64,000 nt of DNA from Rhodocyclaceae bacterium. Its GTDB lineage: Bacteria; Pseudomonadota; Gammaproteobacteria; Burkholderiales; Rhodocyclaceae. The translations under genes and the position numbers were made by a program. Of this stretch, positions 1-8,167 are shown piece after piece. Position 1 is the stretch's first letter, and each line of letters begins with the position of its first letter. Where the stretch lies: assembly GCA_008080565.1 (NCBI GenBank), contig VIKE01000008.1, positions 115,709 through 179,708 on the forward strand, written 5' to 3'. A model generated the notes under the pieces. That model had not been told where the DNA came from. It worked only from the letters and a program-made list of their open reading frames with translations, and searched no databases.

Positions 1-321
1 TACGGCAGCCAGGTGCCGGATGCCGCACTCAACTATGTCTGGGACAACCGCAACCCGATCGGTACCTTGCAGGACAATGCCTATACGGATCGAGCACGCA
101 TGCTGGTACTGCGCTCCGGCACTGGACAGGCTGGCACTTGGGTGCAGGAACGACGAAATATCCTGACGGATTTTCATAGGGCATTTGGCGAGATCAGTGG
201 CGAATTACGAGGACTGGCCATCGCTTCTGACACTGACAATACCGGCGAAGAAGCGCATGCCGGCTTTGCGGATTTCCGTTTTGTTGAAACGGAAGATGCC
301 TGCCCGATCACGAAAAATTGA
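1..321 (+). CDS. DUF3047 family protein, 3' end only
   Basis: The frame is already open at base 1 and ends with TGA, so this is the C-terminal ~106 residues of a gene starting outside the window; the ORF-track start at 13 is an internal GTG. The residues NYVWDNRNPIGT and DRARMLVLRSG resemble the conserved C-terminal part of DUF3047 proteins, a family of unknown function usually exported in Proteobacteria. No signal peptide can be judged because the N-terminus is missing. A ~60 bp gap separates it from mtnP on the same strand. The family call rests on remembered motifs. Confidence 0.6.
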   Translation, partial: YGSQVPDAALNYVWDNRNPIGTLQDNAYTDRARMLVLRSGTGQAGTWVQERRNILTDFHRAFGEISGELRGLAIASDTDNTGEEAHAGFADFRFVETEDACPITKN

Positions 322-384
322 TCCGAGCTGTAAGAATTTGGGCCGGTGAACGACTAATAGAAGAAGCAAACACTTGAGGCAAAC

Positions 385-1230
385 ATGCTGGCATTCATAG
401 GCGGAACAGGAATTTACTCGATCGACGAAATTGCCGTCGTTGAGGAACTCGTTGTCGAGACACCGTTCGGCAACCCATCCGGTTCCATTGTTCGGGGCCA
501 CTGGAACGAACACGATGTACTTTTCCTGGCTCGACACGGTGCCGGACATCGGCTGCTGCCGCATGAAATCAACTACCGAGCCAATATCTTTGCCTTGAAG
601 CGCCTTGGTGCCACCCAGTTAATCAGTTTGTCGGCAGTTGGCAGTCTTGATGAAGCCATTGCGCCAGGTCATCTGGCGCTCCCCGGACAGTATTTCGACT
701 GGACGCGAGGAAAGCGGGAGGCGAGCTTCTTCGGTGCGGGTGTTGCCGGCCACATCTCGTCGGCGGAGCCGGTCTCCGGCGAACTTGTCGCCTGGATTGC
801 GCGAGCGGCAGGGAATCTGGGCCTGCCCTGCCACACGAATGTGACCTATGCCGGCGTCGAGGGGCCGCGTTTGGGCACGCGAGCGGAAAGCCATTTCCTG
901 CGCCAGGCGGGCTGCCAGATTGTCGGCATGACCAATGTGCCGGAAGCCTTCCTCGCCCGGGAAGCCCAGATCTGCTATGCCTCGATTGGCATGGTTACCG
1001 ACTACGACTGCTGGATGGACAACCCGGAAATGCACGTCAAGGCGACCGAAATCTTTGCCTTGTATGGGCAAAGCATCGGCAAGGCCATCAATCTGCTGCA
1101 ACATCTGATGCGGACGCCGCGCCCGGTTGAGGAAGTCGAAATCCGCCAGGCGCTGGCTGTTTCGATCCTGACACCGGATTCCGCGCTGACGGAACAACAG
1201 CGCCTGTGGCTTGAGATTCTCAGACGATAG
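385..1230 (+). CDS. mtnP: S-methyl-5'-thioadenosine phosphorylase (MTAP/MTIP family)
   Basis: Purine-nucleoside-phosphorylase-like enzyme that would cleave methylthioadenosine (or methylthioinosine) with phosphate to the free base and methylthioribose-1-phosphate in methionine salvage, in the cytoplasm. Visible are the N-terminal phosphate-binding GGTGIY (6-11), ARHGAGHRLLPHEINYRAN (about 49-67) and MTNVPEAFLAREAQICYASIGMVTDYDCW (about 182-210). The TDYDCW segment with two Asp favours an adenine-type MTAP over the inosine-specific MTIP, but this is inference. At 281 residues it is about 35 longer than the usual ~245, the extra being C-terminal. Five bases separate it from the next gene, suggesting cotranscription. 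Confidence 0.88.
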   Translation: MLAFIGGTGIYSIDEIAVVEELVVETPFGNPSGSIVRGHWNEHDVLFLARHGAGHRLLPHEINYRANIFALKRLGATQLISLSAVGSLDEAIAPGHLALPGQYFDWTRGKREASFFGAGVAGHISSAEPVSGELVAWIARAAGNLGLPCHTNVTYAGVEGPRLGTRAESHFLRQAGCQIVGMTNVPEAFLAREAQICYASIGMVTDYDCWMDNPEMHVKATEIFALYGQSIGKAINLLQHLMRTPRPVEEVEIRQALAVSILTPDSALTEQQRLWLEILRR

Positions 1231-1235
1231 AAGCC

Positions 1236-1934
1236 ATGAATACTCCCGCTCTCTCCATCATCATCCCCGTACTAAACGAAGCCAACGGCATCGTTCAAGT
1301 GCTCGAACGTCTGCAGGATTTTCGCAGCCAAGGTGCTGAGGTCATTGTGGTCGATGGCGGGAGTGCCGATGGCACGGCAGAGCGTGCCCGCACCCTGGCT
1401 GATTGTGTGACGACTTCCCTGCGTGGCAGAGGTCTGCAGATGAATGTCGGGGCAGCACTGGCCAAGGGTGAAATACTCTTGTTTCTTCATGCCGACACGC
1501 TTCTGCCGCCTTCTGCGCTGGCGTTGGTCAGCGAAGCAGTCAGTAACGGAGCCTGCTGGGGTCGCTTCGACGCTCGCATTGAAGGTTCGATTAGCGGTCT
1601 TGGCATGGTGGCATTCATGATGAACTGGCGCTCACGACTGACTGGCATTGCGACCGGAGATCAAGCCATATTCGTTACGCGCGAGGCATTCCAACGCCAC
1701 GGCGGATTCCCGGCTATCCCCCTGATGGAAGACATTGTATTTTCAAACTGGATGCGAGAAGAAGGAACTCCCGCCTGCCTCTCGGAAAAAGTCACGACCT
1801 CGGGTCGGCGCTGGGAAAAGCATGGCTTGTTGCGCACCATTCTGATGATGTGGTGGCTGCGCCTGCGATTTTTCCTCGGAGCCAGCCCGAATGATCTGGC
1901 GCGAGCGTATGGATATATTCCCCATGAAACCTGA
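1236..1934 (+). CDS. TIGR04283-type family 2 glycosyltransferase
   Basis: A 232-residue GT-A glycosyltransferase. The N-terminus ALSIIIPVLNEANGI and VIVVDGGSADGTAE is the nucleotide-sugar binding fold, followed by the metal-binding region LLFLHADTLLPP (about 85-96) and GDQAIFVTREAFQRHGGFP with LMEDIVFSNWM as acceptor-side motifs. Proteins of this form are annotated as TIGR04283, named for association with arsenosugar biosynthesis. No arsM is visible here, so the arsenosugar role is unproven. Its 3' end overlaps the next gene, a TIGR04282-type partner with which this family is commonly paired. Confidence 0.82.
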   Translation: MNTPALSIIIPVLNEANGIVQVLERLQDFRSQGAEVIVVDGGSADGTAERARTLADCVTTSLRGRGLQMNVGAALAKGEILLFLHADTLLPPSALALVSEAVSNGACWGRFDARIEGSISGLGMVAFMMNWRSRLTGIATGDQAIFVTREAFQRHGGFPAIPLMEDIVFSNWMREEGTPACLSEKVTTSGRRWEKHGLLRTILMMWWLRLRFFLGASPNDLARAYGYIPHET

Positions 1935-2583
1935 AAACCTCCCACGTATCGAGGTAGCTATTCTGGCCAAGGCGCCGATTCCCGGGCTGGCCAAGACACG
2001 CCTGATCCCGCACCTGGGTGCTGACGGGGCGGCCGCTCTCCAACGCTGGTTATTGCAGCGTACGGTGGCTGCTGCCGTGGTCGCCGATCTTGGACCGGTC
2101 ACCCTGTGGTGCGCCCCGGACATTGACCACCCGGAGTTTGCCGTTTGCCGTGCATTTGGCACGGTGGCCTTGCGCCGCCAACCGGATGGCGACCTGGGTG
2201 AGCGCATGCATACCGCCATCGCTGCATCGTCGACGCCAGCGGGAACGCTGGTCATTGGCACTGATTGCGCGGTACTGACCCCTGGCCTGTTGCGCCAGGC
2301 AGCAGAAAGCTTGCAGCAGCTCGACGCGACGGTCGTGCCGGCCGAAGATGGCGGCTATGTCTTGATCGGGATGCGAGTAGCCGGCCGGCAGGCATTCCAC
2401 GAGGTGGAGTGGAGTACGGAGCGGGTGATGGCACAGACCCGGGCTCGCCTGATGGCCATGAATTGGCGATGGAGCGAGTTGCCTCCCCTGTGGGATGTCG
2501 ATCGCAAGGAAGACTTTGAGCGCCTGGCTGCACTCTTTCCGGATGTCTGCGCTCTTGATCTTCAGGCCGAGGCCCTCGCATGA
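1924..2583 (+). CDS. TIGR04282-type glycosyltransferase/nucleotidyltransferase
   Basis: GT-A-like fold protein of about 219 residues. The pattern EVAILAKAPIPGLAKTRLIPHLG at the N-terminus is characteristic of the TIGR04282 (DUF2064/CofC-like) family; GTDCAVLTPGLL and EDGGYVLIGMR are the expected metal and substrate motifs. I chose ATG 1924 over the track start at 1891 because the 11 residues between are not family-like and 1924 gives a short overlap with the upstream gene. It ends in an ATGA overlap with the FAD oxidoreductase, so the genes are probably translationally coupled. Biochemical role unknown. Confidence 0.8.
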   Translation: MKPENLPRIEVAILAKAPIPGLAKTRLIPHLGADGAAALQRWLLQRTVAAAVVADLGPVTLWCAPDIDHPEFAVCRAFGTVALRRQPDGDLGERMHTAIAASSTPAGTLVIGTDCAVLTPGLLRQAAESLQQLDATVVPAEDGGYVLIGMRVAGRQAFHEVEWSTERVMAQTRARLMAMNWRWSELPPLWDVDRKEDFERLAALFPDVCALDLQAEALA

Positions 2584-3722
2584 AACATTTGGTGCTGGCC
2601 GGCGGTGGTCATGCCCACCTGCATGTTCTGAAGGCCCTGGCTGCAGATCCCTGGCTGAACGTTCAGGTCACGCTGATTTCGCCCTACGCCCGGCAGATCT
2701 ATTCCGGCATGCTGCCGGGGTGGATGGCGGGTCATTACCGCCTGGATCAATGTGCCGCAGCCCTCGAACCGCTGCTCAAGGCAGCAAAGGTCCGTTTCAT
2801 CCAGGATAGCGTGAGCGGCATCAATGCCAAACGGCGGGTCATTCAAACCTTGCATTCCGGAGACATCACCTACGATGCGCTGTCATTGGATACCGGTGCC
2901 CAGGTCGATGCCTCCTGTCTGGCCGCCACCGGCGCCAAGCTGCTGACAATCCGCCCTATCGAGAGTTTTGTGGTGGACTGGATGCGGCAGGTCGAGCTTT
3001 TTAAGCAAATGGGAAAAGCCAGTCTCGCGGTCGTTGGCGGTGGTGCCGCCGGTGTCGAACTGGCGCTGGCAGCCCGTTATCGCCTGGGCCTCGAACTGGG
3101 TGCGAATAACGTCCAGGTGATACTGATTGCCGGATCGGGTCTACTGCCGGGGCATGGCCCCAGTATCGTCAGGCAAGTCACCGACACCCTGGCGCGTCGC
3201 CGGATCGAGGTCATTAGCGGATATGCGGCGGGATGTTCATCAGGCCTTCAGTTGAGCGACGGCACAACCATTCCAGTCGAGTGCGTCATCGCCGCCACCG
3301 GGGTCAAGCCGGCGGCATGGCTGGCAGAATCCAGACTGGCGTTGGCGCAAGACGGCTTCATTGCGGTGCAGGATGGTCAGCAAAGCGTCTCGCACCCAGA
3401 GGTCTTTGCTGCCGGCGATGTGGCATCACGCATCGACTCGCCGCATGCCAAGTCCGGCGTTTATGCCGTGCGTGCCGGCCCCGTCCTGGCTAGCAACCTG
3501 CATCGCATGCTGATGGGCCTCGCACCGCTGAGTTACCAACCGCAGAAGCGCAGCCTCTACTTGCTGGCCACCGGCCCCAAGGAGGCCATCATGTCCTGGG
3601 GCGGACTCTCGGCCGGTGGCAGCTGGGCCTGGAAATGGAAGGATTGGATCGACCGGCGCTTCATGAGGCAGTACGATCTGGCCCCGGAGACCGGAATGGG
3701 AGGAAAACGTGAGTCTGCTTAA
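2580..3722 (+). CDS. FAD-dependent pyridine nucleotide-disulfide oxidoreductase, SelD-N-like/NDH-2-like
   Basis: A 380-residue two-dinucleotide-fold flavoprotein. The N-terminal LVLAGGGHAHLHVLKAL (4-20) is the variant FAD-binding motif of the oxidoreductase family also found fused to selenide water dikinase. VVGGGAAGVELALA (about 152-165) is the NAD(P)H-binding motif, and EVFAAGDVAS (about 275-284) is the second FAD motif. The redox-active CxxC of glutathione-reductase-type enzymes is absent, so it is probably a quinone- or disulfide-independent oxidoreductase. It starts in an ATGA overlap with the preceding gene and overlaps the HD-GYP gene downstream, placing it mid-operon. Substrate unknown. 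Confidence 0.8.
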   Translation: MKHLVLAGGGHAHLHVLKALAADPWLNVQVTLISPYARQIYSGMLPGWMAGHYRLDQCAAALEPLLKAAKVRFIQDSVSGINAKRRVIQTLHSGDITYDALSLDTGAQVDASCLAATGAKLLTIRPIESFVVDWMRQVELFKQMGKASLAVVGGGAAGVELALAARYRLGLELGANNVQVILIAGSGLLPGHGPSIVRQVTDTLARRRIEVISGYAAGCSSGLQLSDGTTIPVECVIAATGVKPAAWLAESRLALAQDGFIAVQDGQQSVSHPEVFAAGDVASRIDSPHAKSGVYAVRAGPVLASNLHRMLMGLAPLSYQPQKRSLYLLATGPKEAIMSWGGLSAGGSWAWKWKDWIDRRFMRQYDLAPETGMGGKRESA

Positions 3723-4605
3723 TGAAATCGGTCAGCTTTTCGGTGGTCAGGGGGCAAGGCGGGGCAATTACCAGGAAGACCTGTTACGCAGCCTGCTCGT
3801 TATGGCCTGGATGGTCGAGGCACGTGACCCCTATACCGGTGGCCATTTGTGGCGGGTTTCCCGGTTTTCACGCCTGCTGGCCAGCGAACTCGATTTGCCG
3901 GACAGTGATGTGGCGCGCATCAGCTTGGGCGGCTTCCTGCACGACCTCGGCAAGGTGGGCGTCCCGGATCAGATCCTGAACAAGAAAGACCGCCTCACCG
4001 ATGAAGAGTACGAAGTCATCAAAACTCATCCGGATGTCGGCTGGCGGATGCTGGCCGGGCACCCGTTGGCAAGGCTCGCCGAGACGGCAATCCGGGCACA
4101 CCATGAAATGCCGAACGGCAAGGGCTACCCGCGGGGTCTGGCCGGCTTGGATATTCCGCTCGATGCGCGCATTGTCGGCATCTGCGACGCCTTTGACGCA
4201 ATGACCAGTACCCGGCCCTATCGACGCGGCATGCCCATCGAGAAAGCACTGGCGATCATTGAGGAGAATCTTGGTGCTCAGTTCGATCAGGCTTTTGGCG
4301 AACGCTTTGTGGCGCTGGGCAAGGCAGGCGCGCTGCACCATATTGTTGGTCACAGTGATGAAGGTATTCCGCTACACGAATGCATGATGTGCGGTCCGAC
4401 GCTGGTCCTGCGCAAGGGGCAACAGACGGGCGATCATGTGTATTGCCGCAGTTGTACCGGCGAATATGTGACCACGCTGGAAGCCGGACAGTTGGTTACC
4501 AAACCCACCGGCAAGATGGGTAAGCCTCAGGACGTGGAACCGGAGGCCGATAACGAATTGATCAGTCGCCTGGTCCGTGAATCCGCTCATGCCCTCCTGG
4601 CATGA
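3709..4605 (+). CDS. HD-GYP domain cyclic-di-GMP phosphodiesterase-like protein
   Basis: A 298-residue protein starting with GTG inside the end of the upstream gene. HD-GYP signatures are intact: GGHLWRVSRFS (44-54), HDLGKVGVPD (78-87), HHEMPNGKGYPRGL (131-144, with the GYP triplet) and DAFDAMTSTRPYR. These bind the metal centre and support c-di-GMP hydrolysis. After the domain comes an unusual zinc-ribbon-like pair, CMMCG then CRSC (about 225-250), which may bind metal or mediate interactions. There is no receiver or membrane segment, so it is probably cytosolic. Confidence 0.88.
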   Translation: MSLLNEIGQLFGGQGARRGNYQEDLLRSLLVMAWMVEARDPYTGGHLWRVSRFSRLLASELDLPDSDVARISLGGFLHDLGKVGVPDQILNKKDRLTDEEYEVIKTHPDVGWRMLAGHPLARLAETAIRAHHEMPNGKGYPRGLAGLDIPLDARIVGICDAFDAMTSTRPYRRGMPIEKALAIIEENLGAQFDQAFGERFVALGKAGALHHIVGHSDEGIPLHECMMCGPTLVLRKGQQTGDHVYCRSCTGEYVTTLEAGQLVTKPTGKMGKPQDVEPEADNELISRLVRESAHALLA

Positions 4606-4621
4606 ATAAGATGGCATCTTT

Positions 4622-4858
4622 ATGGCATTTTTAAGCACACTCTTTCAAACGGCCTGTCAGCGTTCCATCGTTCAAGCAGCGATCAAGGTGGCCATTGTGG
4701 TTGGCACAATATTGAACCTGATCAACCAGGGTGGCCGGCTGCTTGATGGTCTACCGCTCTCCTGGTTTCATGTCGGCCTGAACTATCTGGTGCCTTATTG
4801 CGTATCCAGTTATAGCGCCGCGCGCAACGAAATGCGCCGCAGAGAGGAAAATGCATGA
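4622..4858 (+). CDS. nrtS: nitrate/nitrite transporter NrtS
   Basis: A 78-residue membrane protein with two predicted transmembrane helices (about 18-34 and 45-63). The pattern QAAIKVAIVVGTILNLINQG...LNYLVPYCVSSYSAA is characteristic of NrtS, a small nitrate/nitrite transporter family. It starts 16 bases after the HD-GYP gene and ends in an ATGA overlap with the sigma factor gene, an unusual context suggesting shared transcription. A role in nitrate movement follows from the family name and was not tested. Confidence 0.78.
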   Translation: MAFLSTLFQTACQRSIVQAAIKVAIVVGTILNLINQGGRLLDGLPLSWFHVGLNYLVPYCVSSYSAARNEMRRREENA

Positions 4859-5454
4859 ATGCAGTCGTGAACCTTTTGATTGACGATGGGTATCTGGACG
4901 AAATCCGTCGTGACATGATCAAGTTCGCCCATCTGCAACTGCGAGATGAGGCACAGGCTGAGGATGTGGTACAGGAAGCACTGGTGGCTGCTCTCGATAA
5001 CACCAGGGAATTTGCCGGTCGATCAGCGGTGAAAACCTGGATTTTCGCCATCCTGAAAAACAAGATCGTCGATCTGATCCGCCAGCAAGCCCGCACCACC
5101 AACGTCTCCGCGCTGTCGGCTGAAGAAGAAAGTCTGGATCAGGCATTCGAATCTCTGTTCAAGACCAATGCCCATTGGTCGCCGGGGGCACGGCCGAGCA
5201 ACTGGGGCGATCCGGAAGAGTCGCTACGCGAACAACGTTTCTGGGAGGTCTTTGATGCCTGTCTCAAGCACCTGCCGGAAAACACGGCCCGCGTCTTCAT
5301 GATGCGCGAATTCCTTGATTTCGAGACAGCCGAGGTTTGCCAGGAGTTGAGTCTCACGACAAGCAACTGCAATGTCATCTTGCACCGGGCGCGCAACGGA
5401 TTGCGGCGCTGTTTGGAATCAAACTGGTTTTCTGCTGGAGAGCAGCCATGCTGA
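4855..5454 (+). CDS. ECF-type RNA polymerase sigma factor
   Basis: A 199-residue sigma-70 family protein. Region 2 is visible as FAHLQLRDEAQAEDVVQEALVAALDN...TWIFAILKNKIVDLIRQ (about 22-80). Region 4 is LPENTARVFMMREFLDFETAEVCQELSLTTSNCNVILHRARNGLRRCL (about 138-190). It resembles the RpoE-like group whose genes are followed by a short zinc-finger protein, exactly as here. It overlaps nrtS (ATGA) upstream and the anti-sigma-like gene downstream. Target promoters and inducing signal cannot be read from the sequence. Confidence 0.9.
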   Translation: MNAVVNLLIDDGYLDEIRRDMIKFAHLQLRDEAQAEDVVQEALVAALDNTREFAGRSAVKTWIFAILKNKIVDLIRQQARTTNVSALSAEEESLDQAFESLFKTNAHWSPGARPSNWGDPEESLREQRFWEVFDACLKHLPENTARVFMMREFLDFETAEVCQELSLTTSNCNVILHRARNGLRRCLESNWFSAGEQPC

Positions 5455-5639
5455 GTTGCAAGGAAGTCACCCATTTGCTGTCCGAATCGCAGGACAGGAA
5501 ACTTACCTTGTCCGAGAAAATGCACTTGGAAATGCACCTGGCCATGTGCAAAGGGTGCACAAATTTCAAAAGTCAGATGAAATTCTTGAGAGAAGCGTGT
5601 AAACGCTATGTAAAAGCCAAGAGCAGCGTGGATGAATAG
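5448..5639 (+). CDS. zinc-finger (zf-HC2) anti-sigma-like protein
   Basis: A 63-residue protein. The correct start is ATG 5448, overlapping the sigma gene's stop; the longer track ORF is a frame extension. It begins MLSCKEVTHLLSES and carries HLEMHLAMCKGC, giving the C...HxxxCxxC pattern of zf-HC2 anti-sigma zinc-binding domains. It lacks a transmembrane segment, so it would be a cytoplasmic partner controlling the adjacent sigma factor. That function is inferred from position and motif. Confidence 0.82.
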   Translation: MLSCKEVTHLLSESQDRKLTLSEKMHLEMHLAMCKGCTNFKSQMKFLREACKRYVKAKSSVDE

Positions 5640-6213
5640 GCTGATAAAACTTGATTGACGCAAATTTTGGGTTGTTCGGTGAGGATAACTCTATATATTT
5701 AGCCACTACCTTCGCGAGGATTTACAGTCGAATGGCAGTTAACGGGCTTATTGCGACTGAAATGCTCACAAAGTAGAACGTTGAAGCCCTAGTTTCACGA
5801 AAAATGGCCCAACTCCAGAAAATATTGGCTTTCACAATCACTCCAGAATCGACGATCGTCATCTCAGGAGACATTAATCATCCCCGAAAATCCCCCCTCA
5901 ATTTCCTGGGCGGGATTTTTCTACAGCGTCGTTAGGAAAGGCAGAGGACTTGCCCGTAAGTTGTCTGCTGTAACGACTGCTGCAATCAGATACCTGCAGT
6001 TGAATCTGGAACACGCCGAATGACGGTAATGCACTGAGTACGCATTCGCCGAATAAGGAAGCTGCCGTTCGCCGAACTTTGGCACTGACCGGCAGGTATC
6101 CGGCCCATTGCTGAACGCCACGGAGCATCTACTGAATGGCGGCATTGGCCGAGGACTTGCCAGTGGACAGACGCCTGCTACGCCAGTTGTACTTTGTTTC
6201 CCGCCAGTTAAAT
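5640..6213 (+). other. gene-free region upstream of the IS200-like element
   Basis: About 570 bases with no convincing coding frame. Short ORFs here lack family features. Two near copies of aggacttgcc (about 5946 and 6151) suggest old repeats or degraded mobile DNA, but nothing is identifiable. This gap may contain a boundary between the left gene run and the ICE-like region; no direct repeat marking an attachment site was recognised. Confidence 0.4.
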
Positions 6214-6215
6214 CA

Positions 6216-6234
6216 CCCCCGGCAAAGCCGGGGG
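6216..6234 (-). repeat. IS200-like right-end hairpin
   Basis: Perfect 8 bp stem (CCCCCGGC/GCCGGGGG) with an AAA loop, about 55 bases beyond the tnpA stop. It matches the hairpin at the other end except for the loop, as expected for transposase-recognised ends. Confidence 0.75.
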
Positions 6235-6246
6235 CCTATCACTGGG

Positions 6247-6290
6247 GCGCCTCAAAGGCGCTGGTAATTCAGGAGCCGCCCAAGGCGGCT
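6247..6290 (-). repeat. two tandem short hairpins at the 3' end of tnpA
   Basis: GCGCC-TCAAA-GGCGC (6247-6261) and AGCCGCC-CAA-GGCGGCT (6274-6290) lie back to back, the second touching the tnpA stop codon. They could act as a transcription terminator protecting or limiting tnpA expression, as IS200 elements often carry, but no T-tract follows. Confidence 0.4.
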
Positions 6291-6720
6291 ACACCCCTAA
6301 TTTCACTTGGTCGTAGCGTTCATCTTCGTCTTCCTGATTACGGATGTAGGCTCTCACCATCGCCTCGCCCAACCCGACCGTCGAGACAAAATAGCCCCGC
6401 GCCCAAAACACTTCACCCGTAAAGTTTCGGGCTCGCCCTCCAAAATTTCTCGCTATCGCAATCGCGCTTTTGCCCTTGAGAAAACCGACCACATTCGACA
6501 CCGCAAACTTTGGTGGAATGCTGATGCAGATATGCACGTGGTCGCCCATCAGATGCCCCTCAACAATCTGCGACTCCTTTTGCTTCGCCAACTCGCGAAA
6601 TATCTCTCCAAGGTGCGGACGCAGCGCGCCAAATATCCGTTTCTTCCGCTTCTTCGGTATGAACACCACGTGATACTTACAGTCCCAGCGACTGTGGCTC
6701 AGGCTCTGATAATCTTGCAT
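6289..6720 (-). CDS. tnpA: IS200/IS605 family Y1 transposase
   Basis: A 143-residue HUH single-strand transposase, full length for the family. The HUH motif is in GDHVHICISIPP (His61, His63) and the nucleophilic tyrosine is most likely Tyr125 in VRAYIRNQ. The N-terminal DCKYHVVFIPKKRKK is typical. It appears intact and so possibly active. It lies alone between the end hairpins, without tnpB or an IscB-like partner. Confidence 0.93.
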   Translation of the reverse strand: MQDYQSLSHSRWDCKYHVVFIPKKRKKRIFGALRPHLGEIFRELAKQKESQIVEGHLMGDHVHICISIPPKFAVSNVVGFLKGKSAIAIARNFGGRARNFTGEVFWARGYFVSTVGLGEAMVRAYIRNQEDEDERYDQVKLGV

Positions 6721-6791
6721 CGTGAATCTCCTTCTCTTGGTCGAGACAGAAGACTCACAACGACCGACGTATAGGTCAAACCTGGGTGAGT

Positions 6792-6810
6792 CCCCCGGCA
6801 GAGCCGGGGG
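6792..6810 (-). repeat. IS200-like left-end hairpin
   Basis: Perfect 8 bp stem CCCCCGGC/GCCGGGGG with an AGA loop, about 70 bases upstream of the tnpA start on the minus strand. It is paired with the hairpin at 6216-6234. Confidence 0.75.
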
Positions 6811-6927
6811 ATTACCTCAATGATTTAGTCCCAAACAATGTGAACGGCAGACCAAGGCACGCAGGAGCCAACCTAGTCAAGGCTGACCTGCAGCAAACTG
6901 AGTGGTTGGCCTCTAGGCATGAAATTA

Positions 6928-8151
6928 TCAGCCACGATCCGATGGTGAAAAACCATCACGCGTTGGAAAATCCGCCATCGGAACGTCCGTCCGCCACGTC
7001 CACACCATCGTTTTTTCCGCTCTGATCGCCTTCTCTTTCGCATCCCGTTCTCCGGGAGCCATAAAGGGGCTCACCACATGTAGCGGCACCGGTGACGGCC
7101 CGGCATCCAGTAGTAGCGCGTTCGGAAATGGCGCGGCACTGCGGGCATCGTAGCGTAGCGGCTTGATGAAGCGACGCTGCTGCGCGACCAGGGCACCAAT
7201 CAGTGGAAGTTCATGCACACCCTCGATCGGTATCCACTGCTCGCTGGTCAGCATCAGGCTTACCGAATCAATCTCGTAGGTGTGTTCACGGCGGGCACAG
7301 ATCAGTGCGGCCATGACCAGCCTCACCGAGTGGCGAATGTCGGCATCGCGGGCCTCGAACAGTGGGGCGAAGACCCGTTCTATGCGTTCCCACGTACGGC
7401 CGGCGATCAGTAAGGGCGCATCCGGCATGTGGCGAATCCAGACCCGGTGCCCCTGGGCTGTTGCCTCGCTGGCCTTGTATTCGCCGATGACAACGGCCAG
7501 CGGCGCCTGGCCGTCGCGCGGGCCCAGCACCGCCAACTTCTCGCGGCGACGCTGGGCGGCTTCGGCCTTGCCGGACTCGCTGAAGGGCTCAGGGAGATAC
7601 AGGCGCTCGGCCAGTGGCACGCCCTTGACCGTGATTTCCTCGGCTGCCTCCAGAAGGTATTTACGCAGCACTCCCTGGTTACGCTTGCCGGCCATAGCCG
7701 GGCTCCAGCGGTTGAAGCCGGCGCGCTCGAACAGGAAGTGCATCAAGGCACGTAGCGACATGCGCCGCTGCGGCACGCCCACCTCTGCCACTTCCTGTGT
7801 TTCACCGCGCGGCACGCTGTGCCCGATCACCCGCATCCACGGAAAATCCACGCGCAGTTCGACCCGTCCCGGTTCAGTTTCCAGCACCACTTCGCCCAGC
7901 AGTTCACCGAGGCCCGATTGCCGGGCTTCCGGCTCGTAGGAAGGACAACCGGGATGGTGGGCGCTGCCGCTGTCCGGCATGCGTTTGACCACGAACAGGC
8001 TGTGGCGCGCCACATACATTTCCACCCCACCCGGCATGCACAAACAGCGTGGCCGTTCGAGGGTGTCATGAACCTGGGCCAAAGCGTCCTGCAACTGCGG
8101 ATCATCAGCGCCGATGACGCGGCCCTTAATGACAAAGCGCTGGAGGTCCAT
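6928..8151 (-). CDS. DUF1173 family ICE protein
   Basis: A 407-residue protein when started at MDLQRFVIKG (ATG at 8151), which follows the upstream gene by 16 bases; the 47-residue extension in the ORF track overlaps that gene and is unlikely. The cysteine-rich N-terminal segment RCLCMPGGVEMYVAR...HHPGCPSYE looks like a small metal-binding module and matches my recollection of DUF1173, a family of unknown function encoded on integrative elements. The rest is soluble and alpha/beta-like. Its place beside an integrase-like gene supports an ICE origin. Confidence 0.7.
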   Translation of the reverse strand: MDLQRFVIKGRVIGADDPQLQDALAQVHDTLERPRCLCMPGGVEMYVARHSLFVVKRMPDSGSAHHPGCPSYEPEARQSGLGELLGEVVLETEPGRVELRVDFPWMRVIGHSVPRGETQEVAEVGVPQRRMSLRALMHFLFERAGFNRWSPAMAGKRNQGVLRKYLLEAAEEITVKGVPLAERLYLPEPFSESGKAEAAQRRREKLAVLGPRDGQAPLAVVIGEYKASEATAQGHRVWIRHMPDAPLLIAGRTWERIERVFAPLFEARDADIRHSVRLVMAALICARREHTYEIDSVSLMLTSEQWIPIEGVHELPLIGALVAQQRRFIKPLRYDARSAAPFPNALLLDAGPSPVPLHVVSPFMAPGERDAKEKAIRAEKTMVWTWRTDVPMADFPTRDGFSPSDRG

Positions 8152-8167
8152 GGCGGTCAGACCTGAC

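Larger units (their letters stand above)
6214..6812 (-). mobile_element. IS200-type insertion sequence, tnpA only
   Basis: A ~600 bp element holding a single Y1 transposase gene on the minus strand, bounded on each side by a near-identical subterminal hairpin: CCCCCGGC-AAA-GCCGGGGG at the right end and CCCCCGGC-AGA-GCCGGGGG at the left end. IS200/IS605 elements use such imperfect hairpins instead of inverted repeats and make no target duplication. No tnpB is present. Exact cleavage sites are not determined, so the limits are approximate. Confidence 0.75.
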
